A stretch of 30,330 bases of DNA from Phelpsiimicrobium sp043802125. Its GTDB lineage: Bacteria > Omnitrophota > Gorgyraeia > Velamenicoccales > Velamenicoccaceae. This document shows, piece by piece, positions 8,209-15,052 of the stretch; the first letter of the stretch is position 1; each line of letters begins with the position of its first letter. A program made the position numbers and the translations under genes. The DNA is taken from the NCBI GenBank assembly GCA_043802125.1, contig JAZDLG010000084.1:1-30330 (forward strand), given 5' to 3'. A model generated the notes under the pieces. The model worked only from the letters and a program-made list of their open reading frames with translations, made no database searches and was not told the origin of the DNA.

Positions 8209-8507
8209 CGTCCACTCCTTTCGATTTTGCAGCAACCGCCTTCGATTCTAATAACCTTAATATTCACCAAACCATCTGCTATTTTTTTTCGTGCCGATGC
8301 TACAATGCGCGAAAATGTCGGACGGGATATATGCATAAGACGAGCGGCATCAACTTGCTTCAATCCCTCCAAGTCAGCCAGGCGCATGGCTTCGAATTCG
8401 TCCAGACTAAGACGCACGCATTTTAGCTTGCTAAGAGGTTTACAGCGCGGCTTAAAACACCTCTCTCCGGGTTCGCACTTTATCCACCTTGTTTTTTTAG
8501 GCCTCAT
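8205..8507 (-). CDS. DUF134/UPF0251-family DNA-binding regulator, Cys-rich
   Basis: This is a 100-residue predicted helix-turn-helix protein of the UPF0251 (DUF134) family. The conserved core LSLDEFEAMRLADLEGL at about 33-49 is followed by the HTH ARLMHISRPTFSRIVASARKKIADGL at 55-80 and the typical RIEGG ending. It is unusually rich in cysteine: C11, C17, C22 and C30 before the HTH, and CC at 92-93 after it, a layout that could bind a metal or metalloid. It is the first gene of the cassette, right behind a promoter whose elements are embedded in palindromes, so it is probably the local autoregulator. Ligand and sign of regulation are unknown. It overlaps the following small gene as ATGA. Confidence 0.88.
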   Translation of the reverse strand: MRPKKTRWIKCEPGERCFKPRCKPLSKLKCVRLSLDEFEAMRLADLEGLKQVDAARLMHISRPTFSRIVASARKKIADGLVNIKVIRIEGGCCKIERSGR

Positions 8508-8523
8508 CAGACGCTCTTGGTTG

Positions 8524-8543
8524 TTATGAACATACGTTCATAA
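8524..8543. promoter_or_regulatory. Palindromic operator at the predicted start site of the metalloid cassette
   Basis: TTATGAAC and its exact complement GTTCATAA flank a 4-base centre (ATAC), a 20-bp dyad with 8-bp perfect arms. It lies immediately downstream of the predicted -10 box, over the expected transcription start, the classic position for a repressor. It shares the GAAC/GTTC half-site with the palindrome in the promoter spacer. The likely binder is the DUF134 protein encoded 17 bases further on (inference). Confidence 0.65.
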
Positions 8544-8545
8544 TG

Positions 8546-8573
8546 AGTTTATCATGTTCTAGAACTATGTCAA
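8546..8573 (-). promoter_or_regulatory. Sigma70-type promoter of the metalloid cassette
   Basis: The minus strand shows a perfect TTGACA (8573-8568), a 16-base spacer and TAAACT (8551-8546, 4 of 6 to TATAAT). The spacer contains a perfect 10-bp palindrome, GTTCTAGAAC (8556-8565), and another dyad follows the -10. The DUF134 start codon lies 38 bases downstream of the -10. A terminator for the preceding gene ends 8 bases upstream, so this is an independent transcription unit. Confidence 0.7.
8556..8565. promoter_or_regulatory. Palindrome in the -35/-10 spacer
   Basis: GTTCTAGAAC is a perfect 10-bp palindrome centred in the 16-base promoter spacer. It contains the same GTTC and GAAC half-sites as the dyad at 8524-8543, with a 2-base instead of a 4-base gap and inverted order. 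Position and shared half-sites suggest a second regulator site. Confidence 0.55.
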
Positions 8574-8581
8574 CATAATGA

Positions 8582-8613
8582 CAAAAAAGGCAACCCTCTA
8601 AAAAGGGTTGCCT
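8582..8613 (-). terminator. Intrinsic terminator after the DUF4412-type gene
   Basis: On the minus strand AGGCAACCCT and AGGGTTGCCT form a perfect 10-bp stem with a 6-base loop, followed directly by TTTTTT (8587-8582). It lies 26 bases after the stop of the secreted-protein gene and just before the cassette promoter, so it separates the two units. Confidence 0.92.
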
Positions 8614-8639
8614 GAATTGTGATCCAGTCCTTAGGGCTA

Positions 8640-9203
8640 CTAATTCCCCATATTCGGCATGCCAATGGACATCTTCTGATAGTCGGCCGGGATCTCAAAG
8701 AGCGCCTGGTCCTGGGGGCCTGTTTTGATATTCTTGAACTCGCTTGACCAGCTATTGTCAATAGCCGCAGTCTTCACCGGGAAATGCGTCCCCTCATCTA
8801 TCCACTGAAAGACCGTCTCCCGCTTGCCTGCCACCTCAGAAGTCACGCGGTACTTTGTCGTAGGCATGCCACTGACAATCTCCTTGCCTTCGGCAATTCG
8901 CTCTATCTCACCGTATATCTTCTCCTGCGTGCTAGCGGCAGCGCGAGCGTTGATCGGCTGTTCCATATACATCTTTTCACTTGGCATAAGCATCCACGTA
9001 ACCTTCTGATCCAGGCGGCTTATGGTGATGGCCTCCGGCATCTCTATGCGCGACTTATCACCCGAAACATAGATCTTCCCTGTAAAAGACCCTTCTGAAG
9101 AAACGCTCACCATATCAGCGCTAAAATCCTCTGCGTAAACCGTACCAACACATAACGCCGTTACTAAAACCAAAGCAAAAACAACAAACACTTTAACGCG
9201 CAT
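8640..9203 (-). CDS. Secreted DUF4412-type protein
   Basis: This 187-residue exported protein has a signal peptide at residues 1-23 (RVK, a hydrophobic core, VYA before EDF). The rest is a beta-rich domain of about 160 residues with GKIYVSGDKSRIEM, WMLMPSEKMYMEQP, TTKYRVT and FQWIDEGTHFPVK. This pattern belongs to DUF4412, distant relatives of the LolA/LolB lipoprotein-carrier fold. Function is unknown. I chose the ATG at 9203 because GGAGG lies 6 bases upstream and the signal peptide begins there; the longer frame to 9251 would run into repeat sequence. It appears monocistronic and ends at a strong terminator. Confidence 0.72.
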   Translation of the reverse strand: MRVKVFVVFALVLVTALCVGTVYAEDFSADMVSVSSEGSFTGKIYVSGDKSRIEMPEAITISRLDQKVTWMLMPSEKMYMEQPINARAAASTQEKIYGEIERIAEGKEIVSGMPTTKYRVTSEVAGKRETVFQWIDEGTHFPVKTAAIDNSWSSEFKNIKTGPQDQALFEIPADYQKMSIGMPNMGN

Positions 9204-9240
9204 AACCACCTCCGTTTTTAAAGTAAAATTACCTGTATAG

Positions 9241-9361
9241 GTCCCCCGCAAAACCCGCGGAGGTCCCGCTAGCGCAGGATTTCACTAAAATTGACAATAT
9301 GGTATTCAAATTTCGCTATATGCGCCTTCGGCTGCGGCTTTGCCGCACATTATGGTGCTCA
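9241..9361 (-). repeat. Dispersed intergenic repeat, copy A (two units plus hairpins)
   Basis: Read on the minus strand, the element begins with TGAGCACCATAATG, whose first three bases are the stop codon of the Smr gene. A GC-rich hairpin (GCGGCAAAGCCGC) follows, then ATAGCGAAA, a second unit (TTGAATACCATATTGTCA and TTTAGTGAAATCC) and a terminal GC-rich dyad ending GGGTTTTGCGGGG. The same modules occur at 11011-11097 and 25023-25073. Confidence 0.7.
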
Positions 9362-9613
9362 TTTTTTGAAATGCACAAATATCCGGCCGAAATTTTTGTC
9401 GTCTTTCTCCACCCTGTGGTAGAGCTGTTTTATCTTCGGCTGAGCCAAAAAACGCAATATGTGCTTTTTCAACTGCCCACTCCCCTTGCCGGGAATGATC
9501 TCTATTAAAGGGATCCTTTTATTGACCGCTTCTTGAATGACCCGGTTAAGCTCAGCATCTATCAGATGCCCCTTGTTAAAAATATCATGCAGATCTAATT
9601 TTATCTTGGACAT
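9359..9613 (-). CDS. Stand-alone Smr-domain protein
   Basis: This 84-residue protein consists of a single Smr (small MutS-related) domain. It shows the LDLH motif at residues 6-9, a helix, then IIPGKGSGQLKKHI at 39-52 with the GxG loop of the family. Smr domains are nucleic-acid-binding modules, and some have nuclease activity. Here the usual LDLHG has become LDLHD, and HGKG has become PGKG, so a conserved histidine is missing. Stand-alone Smr proteins occur widely and have no established single role. It lies 112 bases downstream of ftsA, a position where many dcw clusters have ftsZ. Its stop codon is the first triplet of repeat copy A. No strong ribosome site is seen. Confidence 0.78.
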   Translation of the reverse strand: MSKIKLDLHDIFNKGHLIDAELNRVIQEAVNKRIPLIEIIPGKGSGQLKKHILRFLAQPKIKQLYHRVEKDDKNFGRIFVHFKK

Positions 9614-9637
9614 GGAACACCCCGCTAACCTAAATAG

Positions 9638-9671
9638 ATACTGATGCCTGACCGCTTCGCAGGCACAGTAT
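9638..9671. repeat. Imperfect hairpin downstream of ftsA (1)
   Basis: ATACTGATGCCTG (9638-9650) pairs with CAGGCACAGTAT (9660-9671), a 12-bp stem with one bulged base and a 9-base loop containing CGCTTCG. There is no following T-run, so it is not a standard terminator. The CGCTTCGCAG core also occurs in the ftsL-ftsI gap. Confidence 0.55.
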
Positions 9672-9683
9672 TAATTCGCCCTG

Positions 9684-9718
9684 ACAACTTACATCGTAAC
9701 GAGCACTCTGTAAGCTGT
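9684..9718. repeat. Imperfect hairpin downstream of ftsA (2)
   Basis: ACAACTTACA (9684-9693) pairs with TGTAAGCTGT (9709-9718) with one mismatch or wobble and a 15-base loop. Together with the hairpin at 9638-9671 it fills most of the ftsA-Smr gap. No T-run follows on either strand. Confidence 0.45.
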
Positions 9719-9725
9719 GGGCTCA

Positions 9726-10964
9726 TTAAAAGTAATCCTGATACAAATTCGTGACGTAATCAAGGGCTTTGGCGAGCTTGTTCTTTCCTTGGCACCGGAG
9801 TTTTAAAGCAGCTCCTAAATGATAGTCTTTACGTAAATATAACAATCCAAGCGCTGAGGCATAGGCAGAGGCTTTTGTCGGAGAAATATCGCCGAGGCCT
9901 TTGGCAAGCCCCATATTAACAGACAGGCCCAGATCGCGCTCCATTTTCTCAAGCAGGCCTTCTAACTGACTCAACCCGCCGATAACAACAACAGGCATAG
10001 CAGGAAAACCCATGTCCTTGCTTTCAAAAATAGTGCCTTTTAGCATAGCTATAAACCTGTCTATCTCAGGTTGGCAGACCCGGCTTAGGTCCTGTTTCTT
10101 AACCGGTTTGTAGGCGTATTCTATCTTTATCATGACCTCCTCTGTTTCCGGAATGTCATGCCCCACTTCAAGGGAGGTCTCTTTGATCTTATCCGCGGTC
10201 TCAAGCGGGACCGAGCAGTAATTAGCGATGATCTCTGAAAGATTCTTACCGCCAAAAGACAAAACGCTGACCTTTCTGACAACACCGTCTTTAAAGATCA
10301 AAACACCTGTAAGCGCGTCGCCTATATCAACAAGCACGACTCCCTTTTCTTTCTCCTCATCCGAGAGCACGGCCTCGCTCGCGGCGACTCCTGAAAAAAC
10401 AACATTGGCCACATCGAGCCCTGCCTGCTCAACCGCCCGCGCTATATTCTCAACATACCCAGTATTAGCGCAGACCAGCAACATATCAACCTCAAACCTC
10501 CGGCCGTGGAGTCCCATGGGATTCAGCGTCGTGTTGTGCCTGTCTATGGAATAACCCTGAGGATATTCATGGAGTAATTGCTCATCCAATTCCAATCCCA
10601 GGGTCCTTGCCTGCGCGTTAAGTTTCTCTATATCGCGGCGCGTGATAGAGCGCGTACCCCGGTCCGAGAGCGCGACTGCTGCCTGGCTGTGGCGCGCGCT
10701 GATATAATTGCCGTTGATACTCAATGCTACATGGCTTGCTTTCACGCCCAGGCGGGCCTCCATCTTTTTGAAAAGTTGCGACACGGCATCGCTTAAAGAT
10801 GCCAGGTCATTGACAACGCCTTTAAAAATTCCTACGGACTTCTGCGTTTCTATCAAGACAGGGCTTAAAGCCCCACTGGCATCAGGTGCTGCGGCTGCCA
10901 GGGTCATTTTTCTTGAACCTATGTCCAACGCGTAAAAAATATTTTTATTAATATTTTTCTTCAA
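9726..10964 (-). CDS. ftsA: Cell division protein FtsA
   Basis: FtsA is the actin-like protein that tethers FtsZ to the inner membrane and recruits later division proteins. The 412-residue sequence has the phosphate-1 motif ALDIGS at 12-17, an SHS2/1C domain at about 85-165, the phosphate-2 region VDIGDALTG at 212-220 and the adenosine motif VVVIGGLSQLEG at 325-336. It ends in a likely amphipathic membrane helix (ALDYVTNLYQDYF). Phosphate 2 normally reads DIGGGTT; the glycines are replaced here by DAL, so nucleotide binding may be altered. Translation starts at TTG (10964), supported by GAGGTGAT just upstream and the conserved N-terminus. It is the last dcw gene; no ftsZ follows. Confidence 0.93.
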   Translation of the reverse strand: MKKNINKNIFYALDIGSRKMTLAAAAPDASGALSPVLIETQKSVGIFKGVVNDLASLSDAVSQLFKKMEARLGVKASHVALSINGNYISARHSQAAVALSDRGTRSITRRDIEKLNAQARTLGLELDEQLLHEYPQGYSIDRHNTTLNPMGLHGRRFEVDMLLVCANTGYVENIARAVEQAGLDVANVVFSGVAASEAVLSDEEKEKGVVLVDIGDALTGVLIFKDGVVRKVSVLSFGGKNLSEIIANYCSVPLETADKIKETSLEVGHDIPETEEVMIKIEYAYKPVKKQDLSRVCQPEIDRFIAMLKGTIFESKDMGFPAMPVVVIGGLSQLEGLLEKMERDLGLSVNMGLAKGLGDISPTKASAYASALGLLYLRKDYHLGAALKLRCQGKNKLAKALDYVTNLYQDYF

Positions 10965-11010
10965 CTTATCACCTCGCTGTAAAATAACCTATGTTAGATC
11001 TTCGTTATAC

Positions 11011-11097
11011 CCACGTAGGTTCCGCTATCGCGGGATTTCACTAAAGTTGACAATATGGTGTTCAAGTTTCGCTAAATTATTGTATTATGGTGCTCAA
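11011..11097 (-). repeat. Dispersed intergenic repeat, copy B (two tandem units plus hairpin)
   Basis: On the minus strand two similar units of about 31 bases stand in tandem: TTGAGCACCATAAT...TTTAGCGAAAC, then TTGAACACCATATTGTCA...TTTAGTGAAAT. A CCGC-GATA-GCGG hairpin follows. The first unit encodes the last six residues and the stop of ftsQ. The second unit is nearly identical to the second unit of copy A. Confidence 0.72.
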
Positions 11098-11904
11098 TTT
11101 TATCTTTTGTTTTCCGCTGTCTTTAGTCAATATAACGGGTTCCTTCGGGCGCAGATCTATATATCTTACACCGGATAACTCCTCCCTCAAGCTTCGTAAA
11201 ATAGAAGGAAGCAACCCGACTTTCTGCTGAAAATCATCTCTGCCCACCCGAACCAGAATATCCTCGCCTAAATAAAATGACAGGTTATTTGTATCGCCTG
11301 CATCTATTTTTGTTACTCTGGCCGCGCTGCCCTGCGGCATGCTCGCCGCAATATCAGGGGCCGCTGTTTTAAGAACGCGGGCTAAGTAAAGAGGCCGCTC
11401 CAAAACGCTACCCGGATACGCAATACCTACTTTTATCCTCGGGATCCTGTTCTCCAGGCCCGTAATAATAGGAAAATCAAGAAACTCAAGAGTAGCAAAA
11501 CTGGATAAAGCCACACCTTCCGTGTCAAAGACGTAATACAAATCCCTCTTTAAGACAGCGACAGGTAAACGTTCTTTGGCCTCTATCAACAATCGCGAAG
11601 GTAAAACGCGCGTGGCGATAACGCTATAAAATGTCGGGAACCGCCTTCTTATTCTTTCCGACAACTTCCTCGTGTCTACGCGAAATATATTCGTCCCTAG
11701 TATCTCCTCCTTGATCAGGCCAAGATAGCGGGCGTCCGCGATACCCTCAATAGTCAGTTCCCTTACTTTAAAATAATTAGAGGTCGTTATATAATTTTCC
11801 ACACCTTTATAGATGGCAAAAGAAGAAATGGCTATTGCCAGCAAAGGCATGACCACAAGTAAAAAAAATGGAGAGGCATCCCGGCCTTTTTTATTTTTAC
11901 TCAT
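11077..11904 (-). CDS. ftsQ: Cell division protein FtsQ/DivIB
   Basis: FtsQ is a bitopic membrane protein that bridges early and late division proteins and binds FtsL/FtsB. The 275-residue protein has a short basic cytoplasmic tail, one transmembrane helix at about 13-32, a POTRA domain at about 45-115 (FKVRELTIEGIADARYLGL) and the FtsQ beta domain (RYIDLRP near residue 250). Position between ddl and ftsA is canonical. The ATG overlaps the ddl stop (ATGA). The last residues, LSTIIQ and the stop, are encoded within repeat copy B, so the natural C-terminus was probably reshaped by the repeat. Confidence 0.9.
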   Translation of the reverse strand: MSKNKKGRDASPFFLLVVMPLLAIAISSFAIYKGVENYITTSNYFKVRELTIEGIADARYLGLIKEEILGTNIFRVDTRKLSERIRRRFPTFYSVIATRVLPSRLLIEAKERLPVAVLKRDLYYVFDTEGVALSSFATLEFLDFPIITGLENRIPRIKVGIAYPGSVLERPLYLARVLKTAAPDIAASMPQGSAARVTKIDAGDTNNLSFYLGEDILVRVGRDDFQQKVGLLPSILRSLREELSGVRYIDLRPKEPVILTKDSGKQKIKLSTIIQ

Positions 11905-12851
11905 ATATTCTCGCTAACAGCCGCCATCTCAACGATCTTCAAACACAATTGATCAAAACCTATGCCAGCCGCTTGCGCGGCCTTGGGCAAAAGGCTCGTC
12001 TCAGTCATGCCGGGTATGGTATTTACCTCAAGCACATACACGCGGCCATCTTCACTTATGATCATATCCACGCGTGACAAATGCCTGCAACCCAAAACCC
12101 GATAAGCGGTCAAGGCATCCGCCTTAACTTTTCGCGCCGTAGCATCATCTAAGGGCGCCGGCACTACGTATTCCGCCATGCCTTTTTGATATTTCGCTTC
12201 AAAATCAAAGAATTGTTTCTTAGGGATTATCTCTACGACAGGCAGCGCGTTGCCGTCAAGCACTGAAACAGTGATCTCCCTGCCCTTGATAAATTCTTCT
12301 ATCAGTACTTCCTCGCCTTCATCACTGAACTTTAAAGCCAGGCCTAAGGCTTCTGAAAGTGACTTTGAGGAATCAACAAAGGATATCCCGATGCTGGACC
12401 CCTGGGCAGAAGGCTTGACGACCAGCGGATAGCGCAAAAAAAGATCGGCAAAAAAACGGATAGCCCCTCTCCTCCATTGCCTGTGTTTTGGAACGCGCAA
12501 TCCGGCTTTTTGGAACAAGCGGCACGATATGGTCTTATCCATAGCCATCCTGCTGCACCGAGCCCGAGACCCGGTATAACACACGTTCATTTTTTCTAAG
12601 ATATGCTGCAGGCGGCCGTCTTCGCCAAACCCTCCGTGCATAGCGATAAAAACAATATCTACGGCAGAATTAACAACGGCCGACCTGATCTCTTCTTCGG
12701 TATCGCGTGCGATCTCTAAAGCCACCACATCCAGGCCCGACCGCTTAAGGGCGCTAAAGACCGCTTGCCCTGACTTATAAGAGATATCCCTCTCAGCGGA
12801 GAGGCCACCCATCATTACACCGATTCGTTTTCCCTCAAGAGACAACTTCAA
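11901..12851 (-). CDS. ddl: D-alanine--D-alanine ligase
   Basis: This cytoplasmic ATP-grasp ligase makes the D-Ala-D-Ala dipeptide used by MurF. The 316-residue protein shows the N-terminal GVMMGGLSAERDIS segment, MHGGFGEDGRLQ near 70-81, the ATP-grasp VVKPSAQGSSIGI segment and the C-terminal EVNTIPGMTETSL block with the Mg-binding residues. The EAKY element after FFDF fits a D-Ala-D-Ala rather than a lactate-type ligase. Translation starts at a TTG: the first possible is at 12851, and one two codons later (12845) has better spacing from AGAGG. It overlaps murB upstream and ftsQ downstream. Confidence 0.94.
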   Translation of the reverse strand: MKLSLEGKRIGVMMGGLSAERDISYKSGQAVFSALKRSGLDVVALEIARDTEEEIRSAVVNSAVDIVFIAMHGGFGEDGRLQHILEKMNVCYTGSRARCSRMAMDKTISCRLFQKAGLRVPKHRQWRRGAIRFFADLFLRYPLVVKPSAQGSSIGISFVDSSKSLSEALGLALKFSDEGEEVLIEEFIKGREITVSVLDGNALPVVEIIPKKQFFDFEAKYQKGMAEYVVPAPLDDATARKVKADALTAYRVLGCRHLSRVDMIISEDGRVYVLEVNTIPGMTETSLLPKAAQAAGIGFDQLCLKIVEMAAVSENI

Positions 12852-13713
12852 CCTCTGACGCTAGTTTGATTTTGAACTGATTATACACTCTTTCCTTTAT
12901 AATTTCCATGAGCTTAATAACGTCAGAGCTCTTTGCGTCTTTAACGTTGATGATAAAATTTGCGTGTTTTTCGCTGACCTGGGCTCCGCCTACTCTCAAC
13001 CCCTTCAAGCGGCATTGGTCTATCAAAATGCCCGCCGGATGCGCCGGATCAGGGTTCATAAAAAAACTCCCGGCGCTGGGATGCTGCCAATCTTGTGCGC
13101 TTAACCGTTTTATCAAAATATTTTTTATTCTTTCCCGGGCGCTTGCTTTATCCTCTGTCTTCAATTTTAAAACAACAGATACAATAATGTAAGGCCGCAA
13201 ACTTGAATTTCTATATGAAAAATTTATGTCGCGCCTTTTTAACCTCAAACTGCGTCCGTTCCTGTCCAATACTTCTATTTCCGACACAATATCTTTGACT
13301 TCCCCGTAGGTACCCGCGTTCATCGCCAAAGCTCCTCCAACAGTGCCCGGGATACCTGCCAGGAACTCATAGCCGCCGATATTTTTTGAGCTTAGGACAG
13401 AGATCAAGCGGCCTATTTTGACCCCTGCCCCGGCAGTCACCTTATCTTTGCGCACCTCAATTTTAGTAAAATCAGGCGCGCTTAAATGGATGAACACCTT
13501 ATTGATAATGCCTTCTCTGACCAAGAGATTACTGCCTGCGCCTATCACAAAAACAGGCAAAGACAGAACAGGCTTTTTTAAAAAACGGGCGAGCTCAGTT
13601 CTATTTTTCGGCTCATACCAGTATCGCGCCTCACCGCCGATCTTAAAAGTGGTATGCCCTTTGAGGGACTCGCCTACTTTTAGCCTATTTTTTGAAATTT
13701 TTTGAGAACTCAT
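12835..13713 (-). CDS. murB: UDP-N-acetylenolpyruvoylglucosamine reductase
   Basis: This FAD-dependent, NADPH-using enzyme makes UDP-MurNAc from the MurA product. The 292-residue protein has the FAD-binding GAGSNLLV segment at 58-65, GIPGTVGGALAMNAGTYG at 120-137 and GSFFMNP at 215-221 with the catalytic serine S216. A glutamate near the C-terminus (E288 region, SEVEVV) fits the family proton relay. The short form is typical of type II MurB. It overlaps the end of murC by 29 bases and the start of ddl by 17. No MurA gene is in the window. Confidence 0.95.
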   Translation of the reverse strand: MSSQKISKNRLKVGESLKGHTTFKIGGEARYWYEPKNRTELARFLKKPVLSLPVFVIGAGSNLLVREGIINKVFIHLSAPDFTKIEVRKDKVTAGAGVKIGRLISVLSSKNIGGYEFLAGIPGTVGGALAMNAGTYGEVKDIVSEIEVLDRNGRSLRLKRRDINFSYRNSSLRPYIIVSVVLKLKTEDKASARERIKNILIKRLSAQDWQHPSAGSFFMNPDPAHPAGILIDQCRLKGLRVGGAQVSEKHANFIINVKDAKSSDVIKLMEIIKERVYNQFKIKLASEVEVVS

Positions 13714-15049
13714 CGCTGATCTTTGTTATGTCACCCGCTCCCAGAAATAATATAAGGTCATCTTGCCTGACCGACTTTTTAAGAAAATCAAGCAAGTTTT
13801 CTTTCGCTACATACTCAACAGGAACTTTTGCATCCTGCCTTACGCGCCGGGCAAGGTCTTGAGCGCTCGCGCCTTCTATCGGCGCCTCGCCAGCCGCGTA
13901 CACATCCGTGATTATCAAGTTATCGCATTTGATAAAGCTGGCGCCAAATCTGTCCATTAGGAGTTTTGTGCGCGTGTAGCGATGAGGCTGAAAAACAACA
14001 AAAAGCCTTGAGCGTTGGCAGACTTTTGCCGCTTCTATGGTAGCTGAGATTTCAGAGGGGTGGTGCGCGTAATCATCAACTATTAAAACATCTCTGTCTT
14101 CGTATTTTACCTGGAAGCGCCGCTCAACACCCCTAAAACCGCTTAATGCCGATCGTATCTTGTCAAAATCCAACCCAAGCTCAAATCCAAGGGCAATAAC
14201 AGCCAGAGCATTCAAGATATTATGGCGCCCCATCAGCGCCAAAGAAACCTCGCCGGCCTTTAGTCCGTCCTTAATACAGGTAAATCCCAGGCGACATTGC
14301 GCCAAAGAAATATTTTCGGGGTAAAGATCAGCTTGCTTAGAAAAGCCAAAACTTATTGCCCTCACTTTAGACCTTGCAATAATGCTCGACAGAGCATCAT
14401 CGCCCTCATAATAAATCACACAACCTTCTTTTTTCGTCTGGCCCACGAAGACCGAAAAAGAATTCAGGAGATTATCATAGGTCTTATAGAAATCCATGTG
14501 TTCGCAGTCAATATTCGTGATGATAGAATAGGTCGGGGTATAACATAAAAAAGTCCCGTCGCTTTCATCTGCCTCAGCTACAAAATAGTCACTTTGCCCT
14601 AACTTTGCGCTATCTCCATCCTCGCGCAAGATACCTCCGACAGCTATGGTCGGATTTAAACCGGCGCCCATAAGCAGCTTCGCAGCCAGAGACGACGTCG
14701 TAGTCTTACCATGAGCCCCCGTGACTGTGATTACCAATTTATCCTTCATCAGCTCGCTTAAGAATTCGGCCCTTTTTCTTATAGGTATACCCATTTTCCT
14801 TGCAGCAGCCATTTCCGGATTATCCGGTTGTATGGCAGAAGAATACACTACCAGATCAGCGCCTTCTATATTCTCCTGCCTATGGCCGATGAATATCCTG
14901 GCACCCAGGCTTGCGAGTTTACGCGTAATGGCAGACTCTTTTATATCAGAACCTGAAACCTCTTCTCCCTGCTTTAAGACTAAATGCGCTATGCCGCTGA
15001 CGCCGATACCGCCAATACCTATAAAGTGAATATGTCTTTTATTGATCAT
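13685..15049 (-). CDS. murC: UDP-N-acetylmuramate--L-alanine ligase
   Basis: MurC adds L-Ala to UDP-MurNAc, the first peptide-stem step. The 454-residue protein has the N-terminal Rossmann GIGGIGVSGIA at 11-21, the P-loop TGAHGKTTTSS at 110-120, the central EADESDGTF segment and the C-terminal DDYAHHPSEI block, a signature of MurC. It starts 3 bases after the stop of the metallopeptidase gene and overlaps murB. No strong ribosome site is visible, so coupling to upstream translation is likely. Length and motifs are normal. Confidence 0.96.
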   Translation of the reverse strand: MINKRHIHFIGIGGIGVSGIAHLVLKQGEEVSGSDIKESAITRKLASLGARIFIGHRQENIEGADLVVYSSAIQPDNPEMAAARKMGIPIRKRAEFLSELMKDKLVITVTGAHGKTTTSSLAAKLLMGAGLNPTIAVGGILREDGDSAKLGQSDYFVAEADESDGTFLCYTPTYSIITNIDCEHMDFYKTYDNLLNSFSVFVGQTKKEGCVIYYEGDDALSSIIARSKVRAISFGFSKQADLYPENISLAQCRLGFTCIKDGLKAGEVSLALMGRHNILNALAVIALGFELGLDFDKIRSALSGFRGVERRFQVKYEDRDVLIVDDYAHHPSEISATIEAAKVCQRSRLFVVFQPHRYTRTKLLMDRFGASFIKCDNLIITDVYAAGEAPIEGASAQDLARRVRQDAKVPVEYVAKENLLDFLKKSVRQDDLILFLGAGDITKISDEFSKNFKK

Positions 15050-15052
15050 GAG

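Noticed and set aside
9204..9251. Longer start for the DUF4412-type protein
   Set aside because: The extension approaches repeat copy A and would hide the signal peptide; GGAGG supports the ATG at 9203.
10965..11076. Separate promoter for ftsA
   Set aside because: TATAAC- and TTGTCA-like hexamers occur, but no pair has acceptable spacing; most of the gap is repeat copy B.
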